Of a stretch of DNA of 64,000 nt, positions 1-10,787 are shown piece by piece (the stretch's first letter is position 1; each line of letters starts with the position of its first letter). The position numbers and the translations under genes are program-made. Source of the DNA: Guillardia theta CCMP2712 (Eukaryota > Cryptophyceae > Pyrenomonadales > Geminigeraceae); NCBI RefSeq assembly GCF_000315625.1, contig NW_005434646.1, positions 507,253 to 571,252 of the forward strand, given 5' to 3'. The notes under the pieces were generated by a model. That model was given only the letters and a program-made list of their open reading frames with translations, was not told the origin of the DNA and made no database searches.

Positions 1-1130
1 AGAAAGGAGGTCGAGCGGCTAGCAGGGATGGTCTACCTAGAGGGGAGGCCCAAGTTCCCTCTGTCCATGGTTCACCTCGGGGTCAGCGTGGAGGATCGAG
101 CAGCTGGGGCGGGTGCTGGGCCGAGAATCTCGAGCGTCGCGCGGGATCTACACGTGAAGGGTGAGGGTGAGGGTGAGGAGTGAGTTAGAGATTAGGGTAC
201 AGGAGAGGGAGGGAGGCTGGATGATGGAAGGGAGAGGGAGGGAGGAGAGGCTGGAAGAAGGGAGGGAGGGGAGCGAAGGGAGGGGAGGGAGGAGAGGCTG
301 GAGGAAGGGAGGAAGGGGGGCAAGAGGTAAGGAGAGAAAGAGATGAAGAGGACTAGGGCGTGGTTAAGGAGAGGACGAGGTCGAGGAGAGGGAGGGGAGG
401 AAGGAGTGAAGATGGTTTTCCTGGTGTCTTTCCCTCACTGCTGAGCAGGAGACTTGAGGGTCGGCGATGAGATCCTCAGGATCGACGGGCGAGACGTTCA
501 GTCGCTCCCCTCCCAACACATCGCGCGCCTCCTCTTGGATGCTCCCGGGACTCGCACGACGTTAACCTTGCGAGCAGGAGCAGCCAGCAGCGCAAAGCCA
601 CACACGGCAAGGATGCTTCCTCTGCTCCCTCCCTCCCTCCCTCCCTCCCTCCTCCTCCTGTCCAACGTCACCCCCGATCTCTCCTACTCCTCCTCATAGC
701 TACTCTCAGCACCTACTTCTCCTACACGATGTTGGCATGAAGACTGTCTGCGGCAGGTGGTGGTGAGCAGGGCGCAGAGGAAGACGGAGGCAGCGAGCTG
801 GAAGTTGGAGGAAGAAGAGGGCAGGAGGGCGCTGGAGCAGTACAGGGCGATGACGGACTTGGCAATGGCGCATGCCGCAGCGGTAGGCTAACCACCTGCT
901 CCTCTCCTCCTCCTCTTTCGCTGTCACCGCTGACGACTCGGCGATGTCAGGAAGGGAAACTGGTCGGGCTTGACCTTCAGGTTGGACTCTTGCGGGAGCT
1001 GGTGGAGAAGGAGGCGGTGGCAGCCAGAGAGCGGGAGCGGGAGAGCCGCCGGCTCCAGCAGATGCTCGAGCAGCTCGACCCGGTGAAGGCAGAAGAAGCT
1101 CTGGAGCAGCGGGAGAGAAGGAGGAGGTGA
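1..1130 (+). CDS. PDZ-domain coiled-coil protein, 3' part (5' end outside window)
   Basis: Four exons read through in one frame: 1-160, 449-606, 757-882 and 951-1130, giving 207 residues to a TGA at 1128. The first two exons form a PDZ domain across an intron (LGVSVEDR, then GDLRVGDEILRIDGRDV), which would bind a C-terminal peptide of a partner. Exons 3 and 4 encode a Glu/Arg/Gln-rich coiled coil. Intron 1 is a purine-rich GGGAGG tract. Intron 2 appears to use a GC donor (GCAAGG at 607), because no GT donor keeps the frame; it contains a (CCCT)n run. Intron 3 (883-950) is a normal GT-AG intron. The partner and the full length cannot be told. The exon joins are my reading and are not backed by transcripts. 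Confidence 0.65.
607..660. repeat. (CCCT)n simple repeat inside an intron
   Basis: About 30 bp of uninterrupted CCCT units at 623-652, inside the proposed GC-AG intron of the PDZ protein. It is a polypyrimidine microsatellite and no function is implied. Confidence 0.8.
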
Positions 1131-1398
1131 AGTATATAAATGATCCATGTCCTGAAACTCCGCAGGCCTCCATCCCCACCCCCTTTGCAACTTCGTCCTT
1201 TTCTTCCTTCCTCCCCCTCCACCCCCCTTGCTCTTCCCTCTCCTCTCCTCCCTCTCTCCTCCCCTTCATCCAAATGCTCATCTAATTCTCTTCCTCCATC
1301 TCTCCTCGCCATTCCCCACACCATCTATACCCATTCTAACAAGCAGGTTTGAAAATTTCAAAATTCGAAATTTCTCATTTGGCGGGAACTCGACCCCC

Positions 1399-4087
1399 TC
1401 AGATCTTGGGGAAAGAGTCGGGGTGGTAGACTTGTAGACTGTTGACGACAAGGTAGACGATCCATATGGTGATGAAGAGGACTGCTGACAGGACGCTGGC
1501 CCACTTGGGCCCGCCGAGCTCGAAGCCGAAGTAGGCGCGGCGGACGAAGAGGATGGCAAAGGAGATGACGGTTAGACCTACGAAGAGGATGGTGTTGAAC
1601 CCCAGGCTCCCTCCGATCACGACGAACCCTCCCTTCCCGTTGTTCTCTGGTAGGAAGGGAGCATCGTGATTCTCCGTGAGTGCATAGTAGGCAGGCGGTC
1701 GCATGCCATCTTTCCCCTGGTACTTTTCCAGCCACCTGCGAGCAATCGTTCAGGGCGACAGGCAGCAGCACCAGCAGCAAGGCTTCACTTGTCCGTGGGG
1801 CCAACGCTAGACCAGTAGATGGCAGCGATGAGCCAAGGAAGCCCCAGGCCAAGGTAGACGTTGACCGAGTTGCTTCCTGTGATGTTGCCTATGGCGTTGT
1901 CGGCATTGTTGTCCGACGAGATCGCCAGCATGGAGGCGAAGGTGTCGGGCAGCGACGTGCCGAGGGCGACGATGGTGATGGCAGTGACGGCATCCTCCAG
2001 CCCGACGACACAGCCGAACAAGGAGGCGAGGTCGGAGATGAGCGTCGTGACAAGTCCGATCATGACAAGGGCAACTATAAAAGTTGCCCAGCCGTTCCAG
2101 TACTGAGGAGGAGGAATAAAAGCAGCAAAGAACTTCCAGATGAAGGTGATGTAGTGGACCGTCAGCTCGGTGTTAGTCGTATCCTCGAGGTTTTCTCCCC
2201 CGTTGACCGTCAGCGCCTGCCGAAACTGCATGGACCATGTCAACTCCTCGATCGACATGTCTGCTGGGGAGATGCGAATCTCGATCCTGCTCTTCTGCCC
2301 CACAGAGGCGCCACTATCCTTGTCCTCCAACTTCATCTCTGCATAGAAGCAAAGCTGGAGGAACATCATGGTGAGCTACCTCACGAGAGATCGAAAGTTT
2401 TCAGGTCTTACGTCTCCTTCGTGATCCACGAAGTTCTCCAGATGATGCTTGTTGATGCGGATCTGGGCAGCAGGAAGGAGTCAGAGCCATGCTGAGGGGG
2501 GCAGGGACGAATGACCTGCACGTGCTTGAGAATCTCGTTGTCACTCCAATCCAGGACCGCATCGATGGCATCGTAGTGGAACCCAGCCTGAGGAAAGCAC
2601 AGGATCAGCAAGACTGAGGGGGCAGCAGCAGCTGCTGAAGGTCAAGTCGGGACCTTGGCAGTGTCGTCCACCGTCCTGACCCGCAACCGAGCGTCTCCTC
2701 GGCTCCCCTTGAGCCGCTGAACGAATAGGGTCACCTCCGCATCCTCCGTCGTGCAGGACTTGGGGTCCTCGTCAGACCACTCGAAGACCCCGGGCCCGTC
2801 CATGTCGATGATGGTTACCTTGGTGCTGTCCCGCAGCCCCAGCCTGGACTGCTGATCATCTACCGTCAGATTGACCAAGAAGTTGAGGTCCTCGTTCCAC
2901 TCGTCATCATGGATGATCGTCAGTGGGATCGTCTTCTCTACTTCCCCCTCCGCAAAGGAGACAGTCCCCTTTGTGCTCTGGTACGACTTGCCCGCCTTGG
3001 CCGTCCCGTCAACCGTCTCATAACTGACTGTCGTGGCACAGTCCACGTTGCCATATCGCACGATGGGCACGAAGACTTCCCCTGCCGTCTCGAGGAAGGA
3101 GTATTCCTCCGCGGGGAACTGGAAGTAGGACAGGTCCTGCGAGATCATGCTGGACCTTCTCCTCAGGAACTCGTTTTCAACCTGCTTCGGCTTCGCTGCC
3201 GACAGCGCCCCAAGGGCCTGATGCCTGTACTTGGCTCGAGCGTTGATCTGCTCCATGTTCGCATCTGGAGCCACAGTATCCTTGGTCCCATCGGACGGAG
3301 CGACCTTGGCGCTGAAGCTGAAGTATCCTCGATCAGCCAAGTATACCAGGAGGGTAAGCACGGGGAACATCCCGAAGGTAACAGCCGCCTCCTCCACAGT
3401 CACCACGTTGGGAGTCCAGACGGAGACAGATATGTACATCCACAGGTAAGCCAGGACGGAGGACATACTTGTGAGAAGAAACACAGTCATGTTGTCGACC
3501 TTGCGCCCGACTCCGGCAGGCAGTGCCAGCATGCAGACTGCGGTGATGATGTTGAGGTTGTAGGAGGCCGACCCCACCACCGTGCCCGGGCCGAGGTCAC
3601 CCGAGAAGAAACCCGAGAAGCAGATCTCTATCACGGCCAGCAGGATCTCAGGGGTCGACGACCCGAGGGCCATGAGCGTCAAGTTGGCAACCGCTGGGTT
3701 CCAGATTAGGTTCTCTACCTCTTCGTAAACCGGATTGCCACCATCGTCCGTGACAGTCTGCCCGTTGTCGTCCTTCCTCAACACCCTCTTCTTGTACGTT
3801 GTGTTGGTTATTCTTTCAATCCCCGCCATGAAGGCATCGCTGAGGATCGACACCCCTGCGAAGCACCACAAGAGTCCCAGCAGGTACAGGAACGCCCGGA
3901 AGCCACGCGACCACGTGTACTCGTACGGTATGAACGGGAGAAAGTGAGTTCCTTCTCCACCCGCACAGCAGCTCATCTTGGCCTTCTCGCCTTCGCAGAA
4001 ACCATCTCCAGCCCCTACGATCTGTGCTCCACAAGAGAGAAGGAGAAATTGAAGCAAACGCCGTCGACATGATGGAGACATTGGCAT
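1399..4087 (-). CDS. Na+/Ca2+ exchanger with Calx-beta domain
   Basis: Cation antiporter of the NCX (SLC8) family, which exports Ca2+ from the cytosol against Na+. Five exons on the minus strand (4087-2654, 2587-2516, 2462-2412, 2354-1789, 1735-1399) keep frame and give about 819 residues. An N-terminal hydrophobic signal-like segment is followed by membrane helices. Alpha-1 carries NPAVANLTLMALGSSTPEIL and alpha-2 carries VALGTSLPDTFASM, the pair of ion-binding repeats that defines the family. Between them lie Calx-beta sequences (for example DGTAKAGKSYQSTKGTVSF, then a TVSFAEGE-like strand), which sense Ca2+ in animal exchangers. A second ATG at 4081 is an equally good start. The donor after 2654 (GTCCCG) is weak, but the join restores a continuous Calx-beta region. 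Plasma membrane or an endomembrane is likely; which one cannot be told. Confidence 0.9.
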
Positions 4088-5009
4088 GTGCCGTGCAGAT
4101 TGCGTGTCAGGGTGCGAATCACACCTTCTACATGAGCTCCATTCCAGAATCTTCAACCATACAGACACCCCTTTTTGAAAACGACAGTCAGAATCTAATG
4201 TTGCAGTGGAAAATCATCGTTCTCATCATGAAAATAAATCTTGAAACCGCAAAAATTCCCTTGACAACTGTAGACATGGAAACTACCTACCACTGACCCA
4301 GCCTTTTGTGACCAATCTTCTGTTCCCTGTATCCTTCTCCTGCTATGCACGTGTACCTCCTACCGTACTCAATCCTGCCTCCCAATCTAGAATCAACAAA
4401 TGGGGTCAACGACAGTGCCAATGCGTGAGGTACTTTTGCGACATTCTTCCCCAGCGCCTCTGATAAGACGCTGGAGCTCGTCCCTTTCCATCAGATCGTC
4501 ATCTCCTCTCCATCTCTGACCTCTCCTCTCCCGTGCTGTCCTCTACCTCAGCCCTGGCTAACGGCGCTCTACCTTTCCCCAGTATGGTCGTTGAACATTC
4601 CCCGACATCAATCAACAGCTCCCACTGCGTTAGAAGCGCTACCCCACCCTCAGTTCGGCCTCAACCTCCCCACCCCACCTCGCCCCAGCAAAGTTTCTAC
4701 CTCTCCACCCCGTCGTTACTTCCACCACCCCCGTCACGTCCCGTTTACTCTACGGTACATTATTACTACAGACAACCCTCACAATGGTGATGACTATAAC
4801 ACCCACCCTACAAACCTGAGACCGTCACGGTGCTCAGATAAGGGCCCTAAGTTGCTTCAAGTTGCTGCAATTGTACTACCCCCTTTCCTAGCCAAAATTT
4901 GGCTAACATGGGGTGGGTGATTGAGCGACTCTGAAGAGCTTGTGTCAGGGAGGGGTGGTCCTTGAAGGATTGAAACGCACGAGGGGGTGGTACAATGAGC
5001 AGGTGATCA
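4088..5009. other. Spacer without a supported gene
   Basis: Upstream of the exchanger. The part from about 4,500 to 4,920 is C-rich (ACCCCACCC, CCACCCC), and its two overlapping plus-strand ORFs are low-complexity Pro/Ser/Thr translations with no domain. I treat it as non-coding. 'AAAATTTGGCTAACATGG' near 4,894 marks the end of the C-rich part. Confidence 0.5.
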
Positions 5010-5165
5010 CTTGAAAGTTTTACTTAACTTGGAAAATGGACCAGACGGCCCCGGCGCCTGAGAATATAAGTTCACAGAGTCAGTGAACTGGACTCGGAGT
5101 CCGGCAGTCGTCCGGGCCGCCCGGGGGCTACTGCACAACTGCAGGCTGTGGCCCGGCAAACCTTA
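5010..5165. repeat. Composite intergenic element, copy A (AGTAAAA motif plus GC dyads)
   Basis: 5011-5030 reads TTGAAAGTTTTACTTAACTT, the reverse-complement form of the TGAGTAAAAG motif seen in copies B, F and J. It is followed by GC-rich short dyads (CCGGGCCGCCCGGG near 5,116; TTCACAGAGTCAGTGAA near 5,071). No coding potential. Confidence 0.5.
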
Positions 5166-5289
5166 TGAAATTGAGATTCGCATGCTAGGACCAAATGCCG
5201 TACATCCTTTTGTATCTCCCTTGAGATCAGCAGGTCTTACAAGGCTATGACCTGAACTATGACCTTGGTCGTAGGAGCTGACTCCAGTT

Positions 5290-5975
5290 CCCTGCATGGC
5301 TGCAACTGCTATCGCAAGTGGGGTAGGTTGTCCAGTTGTAATTTGCACAGAAGGTGGGGTACTCTGGGATAATCGTATGGTGGGGGTTATCACCCCCACC
5401 ATATACAATTCCATCTGTGCCCCTGCTACTACCCTACCTCTTCGTATCATTCGAAGCAGGCCTAGGCTCAAGGCGAAGACAACAAATAAAGGACCCCAGC
5501 CCCCTTCTCGAAGACTACCCTGACGACCCACCCTACCCCTACACCTCTATCCTGCTCCGAAGAGAACAGCCTCCACCGGCCACAGAACAGCCGTTGAACT
5601 TCTATGGGGGTGGGAGGCTTTTTTACCGGGGTGGGGGTGGAGACAGCCAGGAATTCCCTAAGAGTTGTTATGGCAGGAGGCAGGGTAGGGTGATGATGAA
5701 AAGCGGGTGGGGGTCTATCTCTTCATGATGTTGAGGGGGTAGGGTACGTGTCGTGCTGACAGCAGGCTGGTTGAGACCATTACACTACGGGTGGGTGGTT
5801 TTGTGGTAGTTGGGTAGGGTAATGGGGCGGTACTAGATGTCTAGCAATACCTTGAGGATGTGGGTAGGGGTGGGTTGATCACGAACGATTGAAAGTAGTC
5901 GATAGCTGGGGTGATTTTGGGGATATGACGGGGTAGGGTCATATATGTATGGAGACATGGGGGGTGGTGTCAGGG
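5290..5975. repeat. G-rich island with repeated GGGTAGGGT-type motifs
   Basis: GGGTAGG or GGGGTAGGGT-like words recur at about 5,322, 5,685, 5,735, 5,811, 5,861 and 5,929, often next to GATC or ATATATG. A perfect 12-bp inverted repeat with a 4-nt loop lies at 5376-5403. ORFs here are Gly/Trp-rich low-complexity translations without domains. Confidence 0.6.
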
Positions 5976-6283
5976 GTTGAGATTGAAGGTAAACGAGCAC
6001 AAAATCGGGAGACTGCCAGGGAAACGACGAACAGCAAGAGACAGCGGAAGGAGAGAAGAGAGGAGGAGGAGAAAGAGGGAAAGAGATAAGAACAAGTCAA
6101 GGAGCAGACGTATTAGAGGAAACTCGCCATCTGCGAACTGATAGCACGGGATTTGAACCGAGTTGTACAGAAAGGCGTGCAAACTCTGTTTGCTGGTTGA
6201 ATGATATCAACCAGGACCCGAAGCAGTAGTGAGAGAAATCTTTTTCGACATCATATTTCAAGGAGCTATTGTTGACCGAGAAG

Positions 6284-7024
6284 ATGCTGAGAAAGGGAAC
6301 ATGTCTAGTTTGGGCACTGCAGTCTTGTTCGATAATGTTGTCGACAGCTGCCTTCGTCAATGGCCCGATCAGCTCTATTGAATTGCGCAGAACAGGATCA
6401 TCAGACAGGCTTATGCACCTGCTGCACAACTTTGAGAGCTCAAGCTGCAGTTGCCACAAGCGCGAGAGGCCATGTTGCAGCTGCCGTTCAAGAAGGACAA
6501 CCCCGCACATGGTCAATGTTGCGCCTTCCACATCGGCGGTCGCTTCAGGAACGTCTCCCAGCAAGAAATCTGTGGGCACAGACCCGTCAAAGCTCTACCT
6601 GGAACCGAACACGATGTTTCCTGCACCGGAAGGTCCCTCCACGCTGGATTGGAACGAGACGAGCCACAGTGGAGGCGACGCACTGCTTGAGCTCTACCAC
6701 GGCTCGAGTCGAGTTGTCATTGTAGAGTACTGGTACAAGAAGTGCGCCATGTGCAAGGTGATGCAGCCTCTGGTGCAGCGAGTTGTGAGAGAGTTCACGG
6801 GGAAGATTCACTTCGTCGAGGTTGAGGTGTTTGAGAGCAAGAAGGTCGTGCAGCATGCCGGCCTGCGCAGCGTCCCGGCGTTCCAGGTCTTCTACGACGG
6901 CAAGATGATCGACCATTTCTCTGGGTTGCACACGGTGAAGGCGATGCGAGCCATCTTCTCCAACGCGCTGGAGATGACGGCAGAGAGGCTTGACAACTTC
7001 TCCCACGCGGAGGTTCGGTCATGA
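6284..7024 (+). CDS. Thioredoxin-like protein with probable plastid leader
   Basis: Single exon, 246 residues from the first ATG at 6284. The N-terminus is a hydrophobic signal-like segment ending in STAAFVNG, then a Ser/Arg-rich stretch. This resembles the signal peptide plus transit peptide with an Ala-Phe junction used for secondary red plastids. Residues about 140-235 form a thioredoxin fold: VVIVEYWYKKCAMCK holds the CxxC redox site, and SVPAFQVFYDG contains the cis-proline. The active site is KKCAMCK and not WCGPC, closest in style to plant WCRKC-type thioredoxin-like proteins. It probably reduces target disulfides in the plastid. Its 3' end converges on the IQ-motif gene with a 137-bp gap. 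Family assignment is firm; subfamily and location are inferred. Confidence 0.8.
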   Translation: MLRKGTCLVWALQSCSIMLSTAAFVNGPISSIELRRTGSSDRLMHLLHNFESSSCSCHKRERPCCSCRSRRTTPHMVNVAPSTSAVASGTSPSKKSVGTDPSKLYLEPNTMFPAPEGPSTLDWNETSHSGGDALLELYHGSSRVVIVEYWYKKCAMCKVMQPLVQRVVREFTGKIHFVEVEVFESKKVVQHAGLRSVPAFQVFYDGKMIDHFSGLHTVKAMRAIFSNALEMTAERLDNFSHAEVRS

Positions 7025-7161
7025 CAGGGGACAAAGCTCGAGGAGCCTCGTTGCACTGATTGTTTTACTAAGAAAGGTTTAGCATCATTTGATTGAATTA
7101 TGTACATCTTCAAATGTCAAGTTGTCAAGTGAAGACGAGTGGCCCCTGGGTTCCTCGTCTC

Positions 7162-9699
7162 TCAACTTGTTAACGAATGTTCTTGCAGGAACTGCTGAGC
7201 GGGCAAGATCACCCGCAGCCATCGCATCCTGCTCCGCGCCATGTGGCCACGAAAGGCTCGTTGGATCCGGACAGACGCAAGCTGTCGCCACATCGCCCGC
7301 ACCTTCTCTCGCACGCTGTGCCCTCGCCACTGTCGCTGAATCCTCAGCGCTCCTCGATCCTCCCTTGTGTGAGAGTCTTGAGGGAAAGCAAGCAGCAGAT
7401 TTTCGTCTTCTTGTCGCTTTGCCTGCCATCTCCTCCAGTGCTGTTGGATTGCTACAGCGCTCATACTTAGCTCCATGCGCTGCTTCACCACCTCCTGGAT
7501 CTCCGCCACCTTCATCCTCAGCAGCAGATCCTTGCGGGCTAAGAAGCCCCTCATAGCAACCTGCAGCTTCACGCAGGACGTCACCCTCTGCTGCATCCAA
7601 TCGCTTGCCAGCAGCGACTTCAGCTTGAGCTCCTGCTCGACTCTCTTCCTAGCGAGGAAGCATATGTGGGCACCTTGGATGCGCCTGGCAGCATGCACTC
7701 TTGCCTCCTCGTGCAACTCGTAAAAACGGACGCTCTTGACCAAGATCAGCTTCTTCCTTGACAAGAACACACGAAAGTTGCTTTGTATCAAAGTTGCCTT
7801 GCGGCCCAAGAGCTGCGGGACACAACCTTGTTCGTATGCTTGACGAGTACTCCTTGCGACAAGAAAGCGAACGAGCTGCATTCCGATCCGCTCCGATCTT
7901 CTCGTTTTCGCTTCGGCGAGGGCACCTCGAGCGGACTTTGCCCTGATCGCTCTTTGAATTGTACCGATCCGGAGCTTCCATTCGCTACCTACACCATCTT
8001 GTACAGTGTCATGAGCCTGCTCGCCCCTGTCCGCTCCTTGCCGATGATGGATGGAGTGTAAAGACGAGAATATCTTGAATAAAGCTCTCTCCCTGAATTC
8101 AGTCGCGAACTTTCTCTTCGCCTCTGCGTATCGCAGAAAGCCAACAATGATGATCTTGCACTCCATTTGACGTGATATCAGCCTCCTCCTCCTCTCCAAC
8201 GCATGGAAGACTTTGATCTGCAGAAACACAGCAGCGCTTCTCCTCCCCTGCGACCTCCTTTCCTCTCGTACTGCTTCGAACCGCCCCGCTGCTAGATGCC
8301 TTCGATAGGCACACTGGATCAACATGCACTTTTCCCTCCTCGTGCGAGAGAGAGTCATGAGCACAGGCTTCTTCTCCTTCATGGGCTCAACTTCATCCAC
8401 CTTCCTCATCGGTTGCTGCTCTGGAGGGAACTCGCTTGCCATGTATCCATCGACACTATCCATCAGCCTCATGTCCACAGGAACCAATCGCATGCAGCCC
8501 GTGGGCTGGAGGTTGTTCGGTGAGGCATCCAGCTGGCATCCAGCCTGCATCATTATGTCATTGGACAAGATCGTACAGTTGTCGGAGGTGTCGTTGTGAG
8601 GGTTGAAATCTTCAGCCACCACATCTTGAAAACTCGGAGAGCCCTGTGGGTCGACCGAGTGCCACGTCATCATCTTCTGGAACTCCTCGAGGACTCGTCT
8701 GACGACCTGGGCCATGATTTCTGCCTCCGATCGAAGGCCTCCGGAGTGAGCGAGGGAGCGAAGAGTCGTCTGTCTCCCCAGTCTCTTGTGCAGCATCATG
8801 GCAAAGGCAAGCATCATCTCCGTCACGTGCATAGATTTCACTATATCAGAATGAGCATCCGAGACTGAGATCAAATCCGACGAGTCATTGTTGCGGTCTT
8901 CGGGCAGCCCTGACAACCTTCGTCTGGCCGCCATGCAGATTAGCTTGCGGATCCCCATCGCAGCTTCGAGAGAGTCCCTGGAGAGGACCGCAGTTCTTCT
9001 CGACTCGATGATGAAGCTCCTCCCATCTTCAGTCCGCGACATCTCTGTTTGCTCTCTCAGAATGAGCTCATCCTCTGTCCCGTTGTCCTCGTCAAAGGAT
9101 CTGTATGTCACTTGCGAGAAATCAGCCGCCAGGGCGAATTTGCCTCCATCAAACACGCCAGGGCTCGCGATGAACAAGTCCGATGTCTGGTGTCTTCCCC
9201 TCCTACCATCACCGAAAGAGGCCACGTCAGGTATCGGCAACTTCACGCGGTCCGCCAGTGCTTTCTTGCTCGCGTCCCTCCTTGGTTCCATGTCGATGCT
9301 TTCGCATTCAGGGAATCGAAGATATGTCTGCTCGCTTTGTTTACCGCACTTGCCCTGGACAGTCCTGACGGACTGCGCTGATCGCTTGTCCATGCTGTCC
9401 TCGCTCGCAAGCTGTGCGAGTGTTCGAACGGCAGTCATGTGATGGGAAGGGCGTGGTTTTGCTCGAGCATGGCTGACGAACGCAGCTTGAGCAGAATGTC
9501 TCCTCTCAGTGGCATTGGCCTCGCACTTCAATATCATTCTGCTGAACTGATCGAAATCATCTTCTTGGTAGTCAGTTCCATCGCATTCCAGCATGACAGC
9601 CGGATCTGGAAGGCCAAGTTTCCTCCTCACTCGCAACCTTCCCCTTGAGACATCAACAGTCTGTGGATAGACAAGATGTTCGTTGTGAAACAAATCCAT
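7162..9699 (-). CDS. IQ-motif (calmodulin-binding) protein
   Basis: An 845-residue reading frame without an obvious intron, starting at ATG 9697-9699. Residues 1 to about 440 have no domain that I recognise and are acidic and Ser-rich. From about residue 450 to the end there are at least eight IQ-like motifs, including IQCAYRRHLAAGRF, IQSNFRVFLSRKK, LQVAMRGFLARKD, IQRQWRGHSVREK and IQRAFRGHMARSR, with basic helical linkers. IQ motifs bind calmodulin or related light chains, often without Ca2+. No motor, kinase or Spc7-type domain is present, so it looks like a calmodulin-loaded scaffold, perhaps cytoskeletal or flagellar (inference). It converges on the thioredoxin-like gene. Confidence 0.8.
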   Translation of the reverse strand: MDLFHNEHLVYPQTVDVSRGRLRVRRKLGLPDPAVMLECDGTDYQEDDFDQFSRMILKCEANATERRHSAQAAFVSHARAKPRPSHHMTAVRTLAQLASEDSMDKRSAQSVRTVQGKCGKQSEQTYLRFPECESIDMEPRRDASKKALADRVKLPIPDVASFGDGRRGRHQTSDLFIASPGVFDGGKFALAADFSQVTYRSFDEDNGTEDELILREQTEMSRTEDGRSFIIESRRTAVLSRDSLEAAMGIRKLICMAARRRLSGLPEDRNNDSSDLISVSDAHSDIVKSMHVTEMMLAFAMMLHKRLGRQTTLRSLAHSGGLRSEAEIMAQVVRRVLEEFQKMMTWHSVDPQGSPSFQDVVAEDFNPHNDTSDNCTILSNDIMMQAGCQLDASPNNLQPTGCMRLVPVDMRLMDSVDGYMASEFPPEQQPMRKVDEVEPMKEKKPVLMTLSRTRREKCMLIQCAYRRHLAAGRFEAVREERRSQGRRSAAVFLQIKVFHALERRRRLISRQMECKIIIVGFLRYAEAKRKFATEFRERALFKIFSSLHSIHHRQGADRGEQAHDTVQDGVGSEWKLRIGTIQRAIRAKSARGALAEAKTRRSERIGMQLVRFLVARSTRQAYEQGCVPQLLGRKATLIQSNFRVFLSRKKLILVKSVRFYELHEEARVHAARRIQGAHICFLARKRVEQELKLKSLLASDWMQQRVTSCVKLQVAMRGFLARKDLLLRMKVAEIQEVVKQRMELSMSAVAIQQHWRRWQAKRQEDENLLLAFPQDSHTREDRGALRIQRQWRGHSVREKVRAMWRQLASVRIQRAFRGHMARSRMRWLRVILPAQQFLQEHSLTS

Positions 9700-10050
9700 T
9701 GGAAAATGGTGGTAACAGGAGCTTCAGATGAAGAGAGGGAGGACTCAACGGACAAATCAATCAATGGTGGAAGAGGTATCAGGAGAGGTGGAGAGGTCAA
9801 GCAATTACGAAAGATTAGGAGGACCGCGAGGGAACCAAGTATGAATTTAAGTAATGTGTGGAGGAGAAGGAGAAGAAGGAGGAAGTCAGGATGGAGGAAG
9901 AGGAGGAGGTCGACGAGGAGGGAACGAAAATCATCCTGCTGCCATTTCAACGCACAAAGTTTGTTTTTGTTTCAACAACTTCAACGGGCCCGCCGGTTTC
10001 CCGTCCGACCGGGCGGCTCCAGTAACTGAGAAAACACAGTAGGTGACCGG
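9700..10050. other. Spacer upstream of the IQ gene, GC block of element copy B
   Basis: A purine-rich tract (GGAGGAAGAGGAGG type, about 9,770-9,930) is followed by a GC-rich dyad block at 9,975-10,025 (CGGGCCCGCCGG; CCGTCCGACCGGGCGG). No gene is seen. Confidence 0.5.
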
Positions 10051-10450
10051 AACTTAACTTTGAGTAAAAGTTTTAGTCATCAACAAAATGGTACATCTTC
10101 AGTACCTGAAGTGGGGTGATAGTCTTTTTAGTATTGATGAGCAAGGGGTAGGGTGGGGTCGATCGCAGCCGTTTGTCAAGCTGCCAATGACTAGGAGTAG
10201 GGGTGGTGGTCATATATTGAATCATCTTAGTCGAAGGGAGGGGTCACTAGTGCACCGGATCCAAATTTGACTGAGCCTGGAATGATGGTCCCGTCCACTC
10301 AGCGACTCATATGGGCAGGTAGGGTACTTGATCCACCGTATGGCTCGACAGGTGGGCCGGGGGTACGACCGGATTATGATGCAATGAAGGCCTGCTGTAG
10401 GAACAGGGGTGGGTGGGGTCTCATTTTCAAGGGGTGGGGTTGTCCTGGCT
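10051..10450. repeat. Composite intergenic element, copy B (motif plus G-rich island)
   Basis: 10051-10068 reads AACTTAACTTTGAGTAAA, which recurs exactly at 41078-41095. It is followed by a G-rich island with GGGGTAGGGTGGGG (10,144), GGGGTGG (about 10,200), GGTAGGGT (10,319) and GGGGTGGGTGGGG (about 10,410). No supported coding sequence. Confidence 0.6.
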
Positions 10451-10787
10451 TGAACGACTCTCATGGGACGGCGAAAAGAGTGAAAGACAAGAAAGGGAGG
10501 AGATGTTGAGAAGAACCCCTAGCCGAGCGAGTCACCGATACCGACTTGTTGAGGTGTAGAAGCAGGGAACCTGTTTGTTGTGCTGTATGGTCATCATAGG
10601 GGAGGTGAAGGGGAGGGGAGGTAGGAAGGGAGCTAAGAGAGAGCGGGAGGGCAGGCGAGCAGGAGAGGAGGATGTCACACCATTGTCAGCCAAGTGAAAG
10701 AGAACACAGACGAGGATCAATAGACGGTTCCTGCAAAGGTTGGATTGGTCATCGACTCTTAACGATGGTGCTTCAGATTTGTCAAGA

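Noticed and set aside
706-1324. Overlapping minus-strand ORFs of 88-191 codons
   Set aside because: They are antisense to the PDZ/coiled-coil exons, which join with frame and sensible splice sites.
6100-6230. tRNA-like sequence on the minus strand (GGTTCAAATCC at about 6,149-6,159)
   Set aside because: The word matches a T-loop, but the flanking bases do not form a 5-bp T stem, and no cloverleaf or acceptor stem can be drawn around it.
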